A stretch of 64,000 nucleotides of DNA from Hyphomicrobiales bacterium (GCA_900473795.1 UCMT01000040.1:28391-92390); one strand, 5' to 3'. Numbered from the stretch's first letter, positions 27,918 through 37,559 are shown. Numbers and translations are program-made. Notes: generated from the sequence alone by a model not told the origin.

Positions 27918-28943
27918 TTATTGCAGTGTCCGCGCCTGCGCCGGCTGTGTTGCTACGGCCGAAACCTCGCTGCCCGGGGCGTGCTGATCGAGGCCTGTGG
28001 CCACGACCGAAACGCGGAAGACGCCGTCCAGGCCCTTGTCGAAGATTGCGCCGACGACGATGTCGGCATCCTCACAGACCTCCTCGCGGATGCGGGTCGC
28101 CGCTTCGTCCACTTCGAACAGCGTCATGTCGGAGCCGCCGGAAATCGAGATCAGCACGCCCTTGGCGCCCTTCATCGACACTTCGCTCAAGAGCGGATTG
28201 GCGATCGCCGCTTCGGCGGCCTTGGAGGCGCGGCCGTCGCCGATCGCTTCGCCGGTTCCCATCATTGCCCGGCCCATGCCCTTCATCACCGATTTGACGT
28301 CGGCGAAGTCGAGGTTGATCAGGCCTTCCTTGACGATCAGGTCGGTGATGCAGCCGACGCCGGAATAGAGAACCCGGTCGGCGATGACGAAGGCATCGGC
28401 AAAGGTGGTCTTCGCATCGGCGATACGGAAGAGGTTCTGGTTGGGGATGACGATCACGGTGTCGGCCGCTTCGCGCAGCCGTTCGATGCCTTCCTCGGCC
28501 GCCTGCATGCGCCGCTTGCCTTCGAAGCTGAACGGCTTGGTGACGACACCGACGGTAAGGATGCCGGCCTTGCGGGCGGCGGCGGCGATCACCGGGGCAG
28601 CACCCGTTCCCGTGCCGCCGCCCATGCCGGCTGTGACGAAGCACATATGGGTGCCGCCAAGATGATCCATGATCTCGTCGATCGATTCCTCCGCGGCGGC
28701 GCGGCCGACTTCCGGAAGCGATCCGGCACCGAGCCCTTCGGTCACCTGCGCGCCGAGCTGGATCAGCCGCGGCGCCTTCGACATGGTGAGCGCCTGCGCG
28801 TCCGTGTTGGCGGCAACGAAATCGGCGCCCTGCAGGCCCTCGGCGATCATGTTGTTGATGGCGTTGCCGCCGCCGCCGCCGACGCCGATGACAGTGATCT
28901 TCGGTCTCATTTCCGAAATCACGGGTTTCTTGATCTCTGACAT
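27918..28943 (-). CDS. ftsZ2: Second, short FtsZ paralogue lacking the C-terminal tail
   Basis: The protein has 341 aa. It begins [20 protein letters not shown], then [14 protein letters not shown]; the tubulin signature [13 protein letters not shown] is at about 107-118 and the T7 loop is [12 protein letters not shown]. It ends ([11 protein letters not shown]) just after the globular domain, with no long linker and no conserved C-terminal peptide for FtsA. Rhizobia such as Sinorhizobium meliloti carry a second, shorter, non-essential FtsZ of this kind. The ATG has AAGGAG in front. The frame is open upstream to 29288, but that extension shows no FtsZ character. Confidence 0.9.
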   Translation of the reverse strand: MSEIKKPVISEMRPKITVIGVGGGGGNAINNMIAEGLQGADFVAANTDAQALTMSKAPRLIQLGAQVTEGLGAGSLPEVGRAAAEESIDEIMDHLGGTHMCFVTAGMGGGTGTGAAPVIAAAARKAGILTVGVVTKPFSFEGKRRMQAAEEGIERLREAADTVIVIPNQNLFRIADAKTTFADAFVIADRVLYSGVGCITDLIVKEGLINLDFADVKSVMKGMGRAMMGTGEAIGDGRASKAAEAAIANPLLSEVSMKGAKGVLISISGGSDMTLFEVDEAATRIREEVCEDADIVVGAIFDKGLDGVFRVSVVATGLDQHAPGSEVSAVATQPAQARTLQ

Positions 28944-29480
28944 CTCGTCATCTCCTTGGAACGTGGTCGCTGCCCCGGCACGTATGGAAGCGCGTTCCGG
29001 AGGCTGCAACAAGAATGCGAAGCGGAGCGGGCGCGAATCAGGCCGCCGCAGGTTATCTCCGCAAAAAGGCAGAGAGACGGCGCGGGTGCAAGCCTGTGGT
29101 GCCTTGCTTTGACGACGATGGACGGATTTGCAACGATTTTGCGTGATGGCCATCCAATCTCGATCGCGTTCGGTTCCACGCGCGCAGCGATCGAACGGCA
29201 AGCCGTCGACGGCATTGGACTGTCGGCAGGCGCGAAGAGTTGTCATCATGCATGTCCAGTTGTAGTATCGGGACGGGGTCTCAAGCAAAGCCCCCAGTAC
29301 TGTACGGCGTGTGAATTCGTCACGCTCTGCCGCCCTGATGCTACATGCCTTCTGGCGAGCCTTATTGACCTGACATAGGCGCCTTTCCCGCCGAGGAGGC
29401 GAAAGCTTGTTTTATCCGGGCAGCAGGCCAGCACATCCACCGATCCAATCGCGATCGTGGTGGAAAATGTGGAGGAAGAA
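28944..29480. other. 537-bp gene-free stretch between ftsZ2 and a lipoprotein gene
   Basis: This stretch separates divergent genes and should hold both promoters. Several open frames cross it on both strands (for example 28956-29378 plus, and the minus frame upstream of ftsZ2), but their translations are Arg/Ser/Cys-rich with no domain, signal peptide or ribosome site. I see no tRNA, clear hairpin terminator or repeat. A small RNA cannot be excluded. Confidence 0.5.
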
Positions 29481-29729
29481 ATGAGCAAACGTACTGTAAC
29501 GGTCACCCTCGCAGGATGCCTGGCGCTGTCCGCCTGCCAGTCCGCACCGACATCCCAGGCTGTCGTCGATCGCAACGCCGAATTCGGCTGCGTTGCGGGA
29601 ACGGTCGGCGGCGCGATCGTCGGCGGCCTGATCGGGAGCACGATCGGCTCCGGAACCGGCCAGATCGCCGCCATCGGCGGTGGCATCGGGCTCGGAGGCC
29701 TGCTCGGCAACCGCCTGACATGTATGTAA
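29481..29729 (+). CDS. Glycine-zipper lipoprotein
   Basis: The protein has 82 aa. MSKRTVTVTLAGCLALSACQ is a lipoprotein signal with lipobox LSAC. The remainder is a glycine-zipper hairpin (GTVGGAIVGGLIGSTIGSGTG and IGGGIGLGGLLGNRLTC) like the 17-kDa surface-antigen/SlyB group, which inserts in or spans the outer membrane. The ATG has a strong GGAGGAAG ribosome site. The EF-hand gene follows 16 bases later and may be co-expressed. Confidence 0.85.
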   Translation: MSKRTVTVTLAGCLALSACQSAPTSQAVVDRNAEFGCVAGTVGGAIVGGLIGSTIGSGTGQIAAIGGGIGLGGLLGNRLTCM

Positions 29730-29745
29730 AGGGGCGGGTTCGGCC

Positions 29746-30099
29746 ATGAAAAAGAGAGCCGTGATCGCGATATTGCTGCTGTGCCAGACTACGCTAGTCG
29801 CCGCGCAGGGCCAGCCGGCGTCCATGTATCAGGGGCAAAAGGACCAGCTTGACAGCAATTCCAACGGAACCGTCGAACGCTCGGAATATCAGGCCTTCAT
29901 GGCGACCGCGTTCACGAGCCTGGACAAGAACAAGGACGGCAGCTTGCAGTCTGCGGAAGTGGAGAAGGTCTTGACCACCCAGCAGTTCTCCCTCAGCGAT
30001 GGCAACCGCGACGGCGTCGTCGCCCAGAGCGAATTCATGGATCGGGTCATGACGGACTTCACCGCCGCAGATCGCAGCGGGGACGGCAATCTGCAATAA
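29746..30099 (+). CDS. Periplasmic EF-hand calcium-binding protein
   Basis: The protein has 117 aa. MKKRAVIAILLLCQTTLVAAQ is a Sec signal peptide. Four EF-hand-type loops follow: DSNSNGTVERSE, DKNKDGSLQSAE, DGNRDGVVAQSE and DRSGDGNLQ. The first three have the 12-residue spacing with Glu at position 12. The fourth ends at the stop codon after nine residues, so it lacks that Glu and probably binds Ca poorly. This could be a natural truncation or normal for this subgroup. Function unknown. Confidence 0.85.
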   Translation: MKKRAVIAILLLCQTTLVAAQGQPASMYQGQKDQLDSNSNGTVERSEYQAFMATAFTSLDKNKDGSLQSAEVEKVLTTQQFSLSDGNRDGVVAQSEFMDRVMTDFTAADRSGDGNLQ

Positions 30100-30197
30100 G
30101 TTCGGCTTGCAGTTTCGATGCCCCGGCATTTCCGTGACCGGATCTGCCGGGGTCCTTGATTACAGGGCGTACACCGTGCTCGCCGTGGTGGCTGGCT

Positions 30198-31280
30198 TCA
30201 GTTGACCGCGGTGATCGTAAAACCGTCCCTACGCAACAGTTCGATCACGCCCTCGTTTCCCGGCAGGTGCAGCGCACCGACCGCCATGAAGACGTTGCCG
30301 CCGTCGAGGATCGGCCTGGCGCGGGTGGCCATGGTCTTGTTGCGGTCGATGACGATGCGCTGCTCGAAATCGGCGTAATCGGTGCTGTTGCCAGGCGACT
30401 TCTCTTCCGAAACGGCCTTCATCAGCGGCATGACCATGCCGGTATCGCCGGTGAGATAGAGTTCCGTCGTCGTCTCCATCACGTCGGCGACGGTGTCGCC
30501 GAGATCAAGCGTCTCGATCAGGGCATCGAGATGAAATTGCACCGGCAGCGCGTCCATGGCCTTCAACTGCTCCACCAGCGTTTCCAGACCTTTCAGGCTC
30601 TTGCCCTGTTTCAGCGCATCCTCCGCCAGTTTCTTGTCGAGGAAGGAGGCGCCGGCCGCCTTGCGGCTCATCTCGCAGGCGGGAAGGGCGACGAAGCTGG
30701 CGATCATCCAGGGCTTCATCTTCGCCACCAAGGTCAGCGGAATGCCGCGCTCTTTCAATCCTGCCGTCAGCTTTTCCTGTTCCTCGGCCTTCAGAAAGTC
30801 CTTGATCGACTTGCCGTCGGTGAACATCGTCAGCTCCGGCTGCATCAGCAGCGCTGCCGCCGCCTTGCGCTCGTCGACGATCTCGTCGGATTCGACGATT
30901 ACGGTCTTTGCGGTTCCATACGCCTCGCTGGCACCTTTCGGCATGGCAAGCACGCGCGGATCGGTGACGTGCATGGTGCCGAGCAGATAGGACGGCGCGA
31001 TGCCGGGCTTCTCGATCTTCCAGAACAGGCCCTTGCCGTTCGGCACGGCGGCGGCCTGCCTTTCGAGCGCCGCAAATTGCGCGGGGTCGGAGGCGCGCAT
31101 TTCGGCGATCAGGTTCTTGCCGCCGCAGACATCCTCTGCCGCATGCGCCGGCGAGAGGGTGAGAAGCATGACGATCAGGCTGAGGGCAAACAGCACATGC
31201 AGCGTTGCGATCAGCCACAGTCCGGCATCGGCAAGGCGTTCGGCAATGGAAAGACGGGTCGAGCGGACGAGGCGGTTCAT
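30198..31280 (-). CDS. TraB/GumN-family protein, copy 1
   Basis: The protein has 360 aa. An N-terminal hydrophobic segment (about 21-47, ending SPAHAAEDVC) is a signal peptide or anchor. GLFWKIEKPGIAPSYLLGTMHVTDPRVL is the TraB/GumN N-terminal motif, and GGNVFMAVGALHLPGNEGVIELL the C-terminal one. The family relates to Tiki/PrgY metalloproteases; its His and Glu motifs are candidate metal ligands. Start chosen at 31280, where the signal peptide begins; the frame extends further without support. Its neighbour is a diverged duplicate. Confidence 0.85.
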   Translation of the reverse strand: MNRLVRSTRLSIAERLADAGLWLIATLHVLFALSLIVMLLTLSPAHAAEDVCGGKNLIAEMRASDPAQFAALERQAAAVPNGKGLFWKIEKPGIAPSYLLGTMHVTDPRVLAMPKGASEAYGTAKTVIVESDEIVDERKAAAALLMQPELTMFTDGKSIKDFLKAEEQEKLTAGLKERGIPLTLVAKMKPWMIASFVALPACEMSRKAAGASFLDKKLAEDALKQGKSLKGLETLVEQLKAMDALPVQFHLDALIETLDLGDTVADVMETTTELYLTGDTGMVMPLMKAVSEEKSPGNSTDYADFEQRIVIDRNKTMATRARPILDGGNVFMAVGALHLPGNEGVIELLRRDGFTITAVN

Positions 31281-31378
31281 ATCGGCATGCTCTCTGGGGA
31301 CGTTGCCGTAACCATAACGGCGGCGATTTCCCAATCCGTTAACGGCACGCCTCATCTTGTTCGCAACTCGGTACCGCG

Positions 31379-32434
31379 TCAATGAAGGCGGGTGACGGTA
31401 TATCCCTGTTTGCGGAATAGCTCGACCAGTCCTTCCTCGCCAATCAGATGCAGGGCACCAACGGCGATAAAGGCGTTGCCCTTCTCCAGAAGAGGAGCAG
31501 CGCGCTCCGCCATGCGGATATTGCGGTCGGTGACAACGTTCTGCATAAAATTGTCATAGCCGGGGTCTCTCGCTGCCGTCGTGCCGAGCACATGGTAGCT
31601 CAGAGGAATGAACATTCCCATGTCTCCATCAAGGTACATATCAGTCATAGTTGCAAACATGTCGTCCAGTTTGTCGCCCGCCTCCATCTGCTGAAGGACG
31701 GTGCGGAGCAGCGGCGCGGAATCGACGGCATTCATGGATTCCAATTGTTCGAGCGCGGTTTCAAGGCCGATGACCGTTTTGTCCTGGTCATGCGCGGCGC
31801 GAATCAGCGCGAGATCGAGAGGCGCCAGTCCAGCCGCAGCCCGTTTCTTCTCGCAGGCGGGCAAGCTGATATGCATGAGCAACATCCACGGTTTCATTTT
31901 GGCAACGGCAAAAAGAGGAATTCCGCGTCCCTTCAGCAGGACTTCCAGCCGGTTGACTTCCTCCGCAGTGAGCAGGGTCTTCACCGACGTGCCATCGGTG
32001 AACATCGTCAGTTCGGGATAAGCGAACAGTGCCCGCCCGATATCCATCGGCTCCAGGCTCTCCAGTTCCAGTGCGACCGTATCGGCATTGTCAAAAGGGG
32101 CCCATGCTTCCTCCGGCGTGCTGACCACGCGAGGATCGGTTACATGCATTGTGCCCAGCAGGTACGACGGCTCCGTTCCCGCGCGCTCGATCTTCCAGAA
32201 GATGCCCTTTCCGTTCGGCGTCTCCGCAGCCTGTTTGCGCAGGGCGGCCAAGGCCTGCGGATCGCTGCGTTCCATCTCGGCAAGCAGGTTCTTGCCAGTG
32301 CAAACCGGCGGCTCGGTAGCGTTTGCCGGAAGGATGGATATCAACTGGAAACATGCGATGACGACGGCCTTGGCTAGCAGCACGCCGATGGACTTGGCGA
32401 TGTCGGGAAACAAGAAAGAAAAAATACGATGCAT
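31379..32434 (-). CDS. TraB/GumN-family protein, copy 2
   Basis: The protein has 351 aa and is a paralogue of the downstream gene. GIFWKIERAGTEPSYLLGTMHVTDPRVV and GNAFIAVGALHLIGEEGLVELFRKQGY align with the same blocks of copy 1, and both share CxGKNLxAEM after the leader. The N-terminal hydrophobic segment is at about 13-40. GC content seems slightly lower than in copy 1. The ATG at 32434 is preferred to a TTG four codons upstream. The 98-bp gap to copy 1 and the shared strand suggest a tandem duplication. Confidence 0.85.
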   Translation of the reverse strand: MHRIFSFLFPDIAKSIGVLLAKAVVIACFQLISILPANATEPPVCTGKNLLAEMERSDPQALAALRKQAAETPNGKGIFWKIERAGTEPSYLLGTMHVTDPRVVSTPEEAWAPFDNADTVALELESLEPMDIGRALFAYPELTMFTDGTSVKTLLTAEEVNRLEVLLKGRGIPLFAVAKMKPWMLLMHISLPACEKKRAAAGLAPLDLALIRAAHDQDKTVIGLETALEQLESMNAVDSAPLLRTVLQQMEAGDKLDDMFATMTDMYLDGDMGMFIPLSYHVLGTTAARDPGYDNFMQNVVTDRNIRMAERAAPLLEKGNAFIAVGALHLIGEEGLVELFRKQGYTVTRLH

Positions 32435-32493
32435 CAGTGCTCGCAAACCTTGATCTGAAACTGATGCATCTATGAGTTGTTCTCAGCTCGACT

Positions 32494-33429
32494 TCAAGCG
32501 CGCGGATGCGCCCGGTCGTAGATTTCCAGCAGCCGGGCGGAATCGACGCCGGTATAGACTTGCGTGGTCGAGAGGCTGGCATGGCCGAGCAGTTCCTGGA
32601 TGGTTCTCAAGTCGCCGCCGCCGGCCAGAAGATGCGTGGCGAAGGAGTGGCGCAGCGCATGCGGCGTCGCGGTATCCGGCAGGCCGAGCGCACCGCGCAA
32701 CCGCTGCATTTCGCGCTGGATGATCGCCGCCTGCAGCTTGCCGCCCTTGGCGCCGCGAAACAGCGGTCCGTCCTCAACGAGGTGATAGGGGCAGAGCTTT
32801 TCATAGGCCCGCACGGCATCGACCGCCGCCGCGAGCAGCGGCACCACGCGGGTCTTGCCGCCCTTGCCATGGATGCGCAGCGCCGTCGGCGTGCCGGAAA
32901 AATCGGCTGGCGTCAGGTCGAGCGCTTCGGAGATGCGCAAGCCGCAGCCGTAGAGCAACGTGAGCACTGCGGCATTGCGCGCGGCGATCCAGGGCTCTTC
33001 GGCAAGCTGCGCCTCATGGGTGACGACGGTCAAGGCGTCCTTGTCCGTCAGCGGCTTGGGCAGGGATTTCGGCTGTTTCGGCGAGCGGACGGCCGCTGCA
33101 CCGGCGGCGTTGGCGAGGCCCTTTTTCTCCAGATGCCGGAGGAAGGAGCGCAGCCCGGCAAGCCCGCGGCCGAGCGTTCGTGCACCGGCGCCCTCTTTCC
33201 TGCGGGCCGCAAGAAAACCGCGCAGGTCGCCGGGACGCAGCGCGTGGATATCGCTCAAGCGGACCGGGCCGCTCAGGTGGCCGGTGAGGAAGTGCAGGAA
33301 CTGCCGCGTGTCGCGCTCGTAGGCGACGACGGTCTTGTCCGACAGCCGCCGCTCCCGGCTGAGCGCCGCCAGCCAGCGCTGGCGCTCCGCCATCAGTTCC
33401 GGATGGCCAATGATCAGCAGTTCGTTCAC
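32494..33429 (-). CDS. xerC: Tyrosine recombinase XerC
   Basis: The protein has 311 aa. The N-terminal SAM-like domain spans about 15-105 and the catalytic domain follows. The catalytic residues are visible: Arg in GCGLRISEAL, Lys in GKGGKTRVVP, HxxR in HALRHSFATHL, His in LGHASLSTTQVYT and the nucleophile Tyr in the last motif. It resolves chromosome dimers at dif together with XerD. Length and position beside priA fit chromosomal XerC and not a mobile-element integrase. Confidence 0.94.
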   Translation of the reverse strand: MNELLIIGHPELMAERQRWLAALSRERRLSDKTVVAYERDTRQFLHFLTGHLSGPVRLSDIHALRPGDLRGFLAARRKEGAGARTLGRGLAGLRSFLRHLEKKGLANAAGAAAVRSPKQPKSLPKPLTDKDALTVVTHEAQLAEEPWIAARNAAVLTLLYGCGLRISEALDLTPADFSGTPTALRIHGKGGKTRVVPLLAAAVDAVRAYEKLCPYHLVEDGPLFRGAKGGKLQAAIIQREMQRLRGALGLPDTATPHALRHSFATHLLAGGGDLRTIQELLGHASLSTTQVYTGVDSARLLEIYDRAHPRA

Positions 33430-33565
33430 GCTCGTTTTTCCCCGGCATTCGGTCGTGGCGAGTTTGCCCCGGATGCCGTTATGTTTTTCCTAATGACCCT
33501 TGGAAACTGTCACGTCCGGATCATATTCACCTGCGATAGCTGAGCGCAGACGAGGCGGGAAGACG

Positions 33566-34492
33566 ATGGCGAGACGCGATTCGGCGAGCGGTTTCACGTA
33601 TTTTGCAGAGGCGATCGCGCTGGTTTCCCAGGGCCAGCCGGGGCATATCGTCGACAGGCTGATTGCCGAGCGCGGTGAGCGCATCGTCAGGCATCCGCTC
33701 TGGCCGGTGATGCGGCCGTTTCTCTATACGGTCCTGAACTATCGCAAGGCGATCGAGTTTGCCGATGGTGTCGCCAACCTGCCGGGCTTTCATGCCTTCC
33801 AGTATCTGAGCGATGTCCTCGCGCTCGATATCCGTGTTCGCAATGCCGAGCGCATTCCCCAAACCGGTGGCTTCCTGCTGGTCAGCAACCATCCGACCGG
33901 CATTGCCGACGGCGTCGCCGTCTTCGACCTCCTGAAAAGCCGCCGTCCCGACATGATGTTCTTCGCCAATCGCGATGCCATCCGGGTCAATCCGCGCCTG
34001 GTCGAAATGGTCATCCCGGTCGAATGGCGCGACGACTACAAGACAAAACTGAAGGCGCGCGAGACGCTGCAGGTCACCAACCGGGCGATCGCGGAAGGCA
34101 AGGCGACGGTGCTCTTCCCCTCCGGCCGCATCGCCTATTGGGCGGACGGCAAGCTCAACGAGCGGCCGTGGAAGACGTCGGCCGTCGGCTTTGCCCGCAG
34201 GTACAACCTGCCGATCCTGCCGGTGCACATAGCGGCGCGCAATTCCGGCCTGTTCTATTGGCTGGCCAAATGGTCGACCGAACTGCGCGACATGACCGTG
34301 TTCCACGAGCTCCTGAACAAGAAGGGCAACGTCTTCGACTTCACCATCGGCAACCTCATTGCGCCGGATGCACTCGATGGCGATCCGGCCGAGGTGACGC
34401 GAGCGCTGGAGCAGCACACGGTGTTCGATCTGGCGCGGGATGGCGATGCGGCGTTCACGGCTGTTCCGTCGCAGGAGCCCATCGGCGGATAA
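33566..34492 (+). CDS. PlsC-like glycerophospholipid acyltransferase
   Basis: The protein has 308 aa. The HX4D motif is in SNHPTGIADGVAVFDLL at about 108-124. FPSGRIAYWADG stands for the FPEGxRS block, and LPILPVHIAARNSGLFYW follows. These are 1-acyl-sn-glycerol-3-phosphate acyltransferase superfamily motifs. The acceptor is uncertain, because rhizobia have several members, including ornithine-lipid acyltransferases. The ATG at 33566 follows GCGGGA. It is divergent from xerC, 136 bases away. Confidence 0.8.
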   Translation: MARRDSASGFTYFAEAIALVSQGQPGHIVDRLIAERGERIVRHPLWPVMRPFLYTVLNYRKAIEFADGVANLPGFHAFQYLSDVLALDIRVRNAERIPQTGGFLLVSNHPTGIADGVAVFDLLKSRRPDMMFFANRDAIRVNPRLVEMVIPVEWRDDYKTKLKARETLQVTNRAIAEGKATVLFPSGRIAYWADGKLNERPWKTSAVGFARRYNLPILPVHIAARNSGLFYWLAKWSTELRDMTVFHELLNKKGNVFDFTIGNLIAPDALDGDPAEVTRALEQHTVFDLARDGDAAFTAVPSQEPIGG

Positions 34493-34536
34493 AAATAAGG
34501 TGGGCTTGAAGCGCGCTTGACGGGCTGCCCCCACGC

Positions 34537-34570
34537 AAAAAAAAGCCCCGCGATCATCTCACGGGGCTTT
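34537..34570 (-). terminator. Terminator for tal (minus strand), shared hairpin
   Basis: AAAGCCCCG (34542-34550) and CGGGGCTTT (34562-34570) pair around 11 bases. Read on the minus strand, the hairpin is followed by a run of eight T (34544 to 34537), giving a strong terminator for the transaldolase gene. It may also weakly end the acyltransferase transcript on the plus strand. Confidence 0.88.
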
Positions 34571-34594
34571 CATTTCATTCGGTGCTTGAAAAAA

Positions 34595-35248
34595 TCAGGC
34601 GATCTTCTGGCCGGTCTTGGCCCAGTCGGCGAGGAAGGTTTCTAGGCCCTTGTCGGTCAGCGGGTGCTTGACCAGCGCCTTCAGCGTTGCCGGCGGGGCG
34701 GTGATGACGTCGGCGCCGATCAGGGCGGCTTCCTTGACGTGGTTGACGGTGCGGATCGAGGCGGCGAGGATTTCGGTCTCGTAGCCGTAGTTGTCGAAGA
34801 TCTGGCGGATTTCGCGGATCAGGTCCATACCGTCGAAGGCGATGTCGTCGAGACGGCCGACGAAGGGCGATACGAAGGTCGCGCCGGCCTTGGCGGCAAG
34901 CAGGGCCTGGTTGGCCGAGAAGCACAGCGTCACGTTGGTCTGGTGACCGTCGGAGGTGAGGTTCTTGCAGGCCTTCAGGCCGTCGAGCGTCAGCGGCAGC
35001 TTGATGCAGATGTTGTCGGCGATCTTCGAAATGACGGCCGCTTCCTTCATGATCGTTTCATAGTCGGTGGCGGCGACTTCGGCGGAAACCGGCCCCTCGA
35101 CGATGCCGCAGATCTCCTTGGTGACTTCCAGGATGTTGCGGCCGGACTTCAGGATCAGCGACGGATTGGTCGTCACGCCATCGACGAGCCCGAGGTCGTT
35201 CAACTCCCGGATTTCGTTCACATCGGCTGTATCGACAAAAAACTTCAT
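34595..35248 (-). CDS. tal: Transaldolase (small, FSA-like type)
   Basis: The protein has 217 aa: [31 protein letters not shown] is the family start. The Schiff-base Lys is in [16 protein letters not shown] at about residue 87. [29 protein letters not shown] is the other conserved block. It transfers dihydroxyacetone units in the pentose-phosphate pathway; fructose-6-phosphate aldolase activity is the alternative in this short subfamily. The ribosome site AGGGAG precedes the ATG. Confidence 0.94.
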   Translation of the reverse strand: MKFFVDTADVNEIRELNDLGLVDGVTTNPSLILKSGRNILEVTKEICGIVEGPVSAEVAATDYETIMKEAAVISKIADNICIKLPLTLDGLKACKNLTSDGHQTNVTLCFSANQALLAAKAGATFVSPFVGRLDDIAFDGMDLIREIRQIFDNYGYETEILAASIRTVNHVKEAALIGADVITAPPATLKALVKHPLTDKGLETFLADWAKTGQKIA

Positions 35249-35330
35249 GGGTATTCTCCCTTGGGATGCGGGGGCTGCTTGGTGTTTCGGGGGTTTTCTT
35301 TAACGCAATCCGCAGGCAAGGTCACGGCCG

Positions 35331-37535
35331 ATGACTGAAGATTCGACCGATTTGTTCGATGGCCTGTTCGCGCGCCGGGTCGTGCCCGTGCTGGTGCCGA
35401 TGCCCGCCCCGAAAGCATACTCCTATACGGTGCCGGACGGAATGGCCGTCGAACCTGGTTCGATCGTGCAGGTGCCGCTCGGCCCGCGGCAGGTCATGGG
35501 CGTCGTCTGGGACGGCACGGATGACGGCGGCGTCGACCCGAAGAAGCTCAAGGCCATCACCCAGGTGTTCGACTGCCCGCCGCTCGGCAAAGACATGCGT
35601 GCCTTCCTCGACTGGGTCGCCGCCTATACCGTCTCGCCGCCCGGTCTGGTTGCCCGCATGGCGCTGCGCGCGCCCGCTGCCTTCGATCCGGAGCCGATGA
35701 TCGAGGGGCTGAGGCTCACCGACACGCGGCCCGAACGGATGACGACAGCGCGCGAACGGGTGATCGCCGCCGCCGACAACGGCTTTGCCTGGACGCGCTC
35801 GGGTCTTGCCCATGCGGCGGGAACCTCGTCGAGCGTCATCGACGGGCTTGTGGCGCAGGGCGTGTTCGAGACCGTCTTCATGGCGCCGCCGCCGGTCGTG
35901 GCCGCGCCAGACCCGGACTATGTCGAGCACCGTCTCGAGGGGCCACAGAAGCAGGCGGCGCAGGATCTGCTGGAGAGTGTCGCGGCAGGCGGTTTTTCGG
36001 TCTCGCTGATCGACGGCATCACCGGCTCCGGCAAGACCGAAGTCTATTTCGAAGCGATCGCCGCGACGTTGAAGGCCGGCAGGCAGGTGCTGATCCTGTT
36101 GCCCGAAATCGCGCTGACGGCGAGCTTCCTCGAGCGCTTCCAGGATCGCTTCGGCTCTAAACCGGCCGAGTGGCACTCGGACCTTGCGCCGCGCACCCGC
36201 GAAAAGGTCTGGCGGCAGGTGACGGAGGGTGGCGTGCGGGTTGTCGCCGGCGCCCGCTCAGCACTTTTCCTGCCGTTCGAAAAACTCGGTCTCATCATCG
36301 TCGACGAGGAGCATGATCCGGCCTACAAGCAGGAAGACCGCGTCTTCTACAATGCGCGCGACATGGCCGTCGTGCGCGCCCGCATCGGCGATTTCCCGAT
36401 CGTTCTCGTCTCGGCGACGCCTTCGGTCGAGAGCCGGGTGAACGGCGATCTCGGCCGTTACAGGCCGATCCACCTGCCGACCCGCTTCGGCGACGCGGCG
36501 CTGCCCGATCTCGGCGTCGTCGACATGCGCCGGCATCCGCCGGAGCGTGGCGGTTTCCTGTCGCCGGTGCTGCTCAACCAGATCGGCAAGGCCGTCGGGC
36601 GCGGCGAGCAGGCGCTGCTGTTCCTCAATCGCCGGGGTTATGCGCCGCTGACGCTCTGCCGCGTCTGCGGCCATCGCTTCCAATGCCCGGATTGTTCGAG
36701 CTGGCTGGTCGAGCACCGGTTCCGCGGCCAGATCCAGTGTCATCATTGCGGCTATGCGCAAAGGACGCCGGAGAGCTGCCCGGAATGCGGCACCTTCGAT
36801 CATCTGGTTGCCTGCGGTCCCGGCGTCGAGCGCATCGCCGAAGAGGTCGACCGGCATTTCCCCGATGCCCGCACCATCGTGCTTTCCTCCGACCTGATGG
36901 GCGTCAAGCGGCTCCGACTGGAACTGGAGGCCATTGCCCGCGGCGAGGCGGATATCGTCGTCGGCACCCAGCTCGTCGCCAAGGGCCACAACTTCCCGAT
37001 GATGACCTTCGTCGGCATCGTCGATGCCGATATCGGCCTTGCCAATGGTGACCCGCGGGCTGCCGAGCGAACGTTCCAGCTCCTCAGCCAGGTTACGGGG
37101 CGCGCAGGGCGCACCGGCCTGAAGAGCCTCGGCCTGCTGCAGACCTACCAGCCGCAGCATCCGGTCATGCAGGCGATCGTCTCCGGTGATTCGGAGGCTT
37201 TTTACGAGCGGGAAATCAACGAGCGCGAAAAGGCGCTGTTGCCGCCGTTCGGGCGGCTGGCCTCGATCATCGTCTCGGCCGATACCCGCGCCGATGCAGA
37301 AGGGCACGCGCGCGGCCTGCGGCAGGCCGCACCCCGCGTCAGCGGCATCAGCATCCTCGGGCCGGCCGAGGCGCCACTGGCGTTGATCCGCGGCCGTCAC
37401 CGCTTCCGGCTTCTGGTCCACGGCCGCCGCAACAGTGACATGCAGGCCTTCGTGAAGACGATGATGGCGAGCGGCCCGAAAGTGCGCGGCTCCGTCAGCG
37501 TCCAGCTGGATATCGATCCGCAGAGTTTTCTGTAA
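35331..37535 (+). CDS. priA: Primosomal replication-restart helicase PriA
   Basis: The protein has 734 aa. The N-terminal 3'-end-binding domain starts near VVPVLVPMPAPKAYSYTVPD. Walker A is GITGSGKTEVYFEA at about 226-239 and the DEAH-like box is IIVDEEHDPAYKQED. Eight Cys in CRVCGHRFQCPDC, CHHCGY and CPECG form the two zinc sites. VVGTQLVAKGHNFPMMTFVGIVDAD and GRAGRTGL are helicase motifs V and VI. It reloads the replisome at stalled forks. Divergent from tal, 82 bases away. Confidence 0.97.
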   Translation: MTEDSTDLFDGLFARRVVPVLVPMPAPKAYSYTVPDGMAVEPGSIVQVPLGPRQVMGVVWDGTDDGGVDPKKLKAITQVFDCPPLGKDMRAFLDWVAAYTVSPPGLVARMALRAPAAFDPEPMIEGLRLTDTRPERMTTARERVIAAADNGFAWTRSGLAHAAGTSSSVIDGLVAQGVFETVFMAPPPVVAAPDPDYVEHRLEGPQKQAAQDLLESVAAGGFSVSLIDGITGSGKTEVYFEAIAATLKAGRQVLILLPEIALTASFLERFQDRFGSKPAEWHSDLAPRTREKVWRQVTEGGVRVVAGARSALFLPFEKLGLIIVDEEHDPAYKQEDRVFYNARDMAVVRARIGDFPIVLVSATPSVESRVNGDLGRYRPIHLPTRFGDAALPDLGVVDMRRHPPERGGFLSPVLLNQIGKAVGRGEQALLFLNRRGYAPLTLCRVCGHRFQCPDCSSWLVEHRFRGQIQCHHCGYAQRTPESCPECGTFDHLVACGPGVERIAEEVDRHFPDARTIVLSSDLMGVKRLRLELEAIARGEADIVVGTQLVAKGHNFPMMTFVGIVDADIGLANGDPRAAERTFQLLSQVTGRAGRTGLKSLGLLQTYQPQHPVMQAIVSGDSEAFYEREINEREKALLPPFGRLASIIVSADTRADAEGHARGLRQAAPRVSGISILGPAEAPLALIRGRHRFRLLVHGRRNSDMQAFVKTMMASGPKVRGSVSVQLDIDPQSFL

Positions 37536-37559
37536 AGGCGAGGGTCGTCCCCCGCCAGA

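Noticed and set aside
28944..29288. N-terminal extension of ftsZ2
   Set aside because: The extra 115 residues show no FtsZ similarity and the ATG at 28943 has a strong AAGGAG site.
28956..29378. Open frame of 140 codons in the ftsZ2-lipoprotein gap
   Set aside because: No ribosome site, domain or signal; Cys- and Arg-rich composition typical of non-coding GC-rich DNA.
32494..33429. xerC as a mobile-element integrase
   Set aside because: Length, motif set and housekeeping neighbours fit chromosomal XerC; no att repeats or cargo genes.
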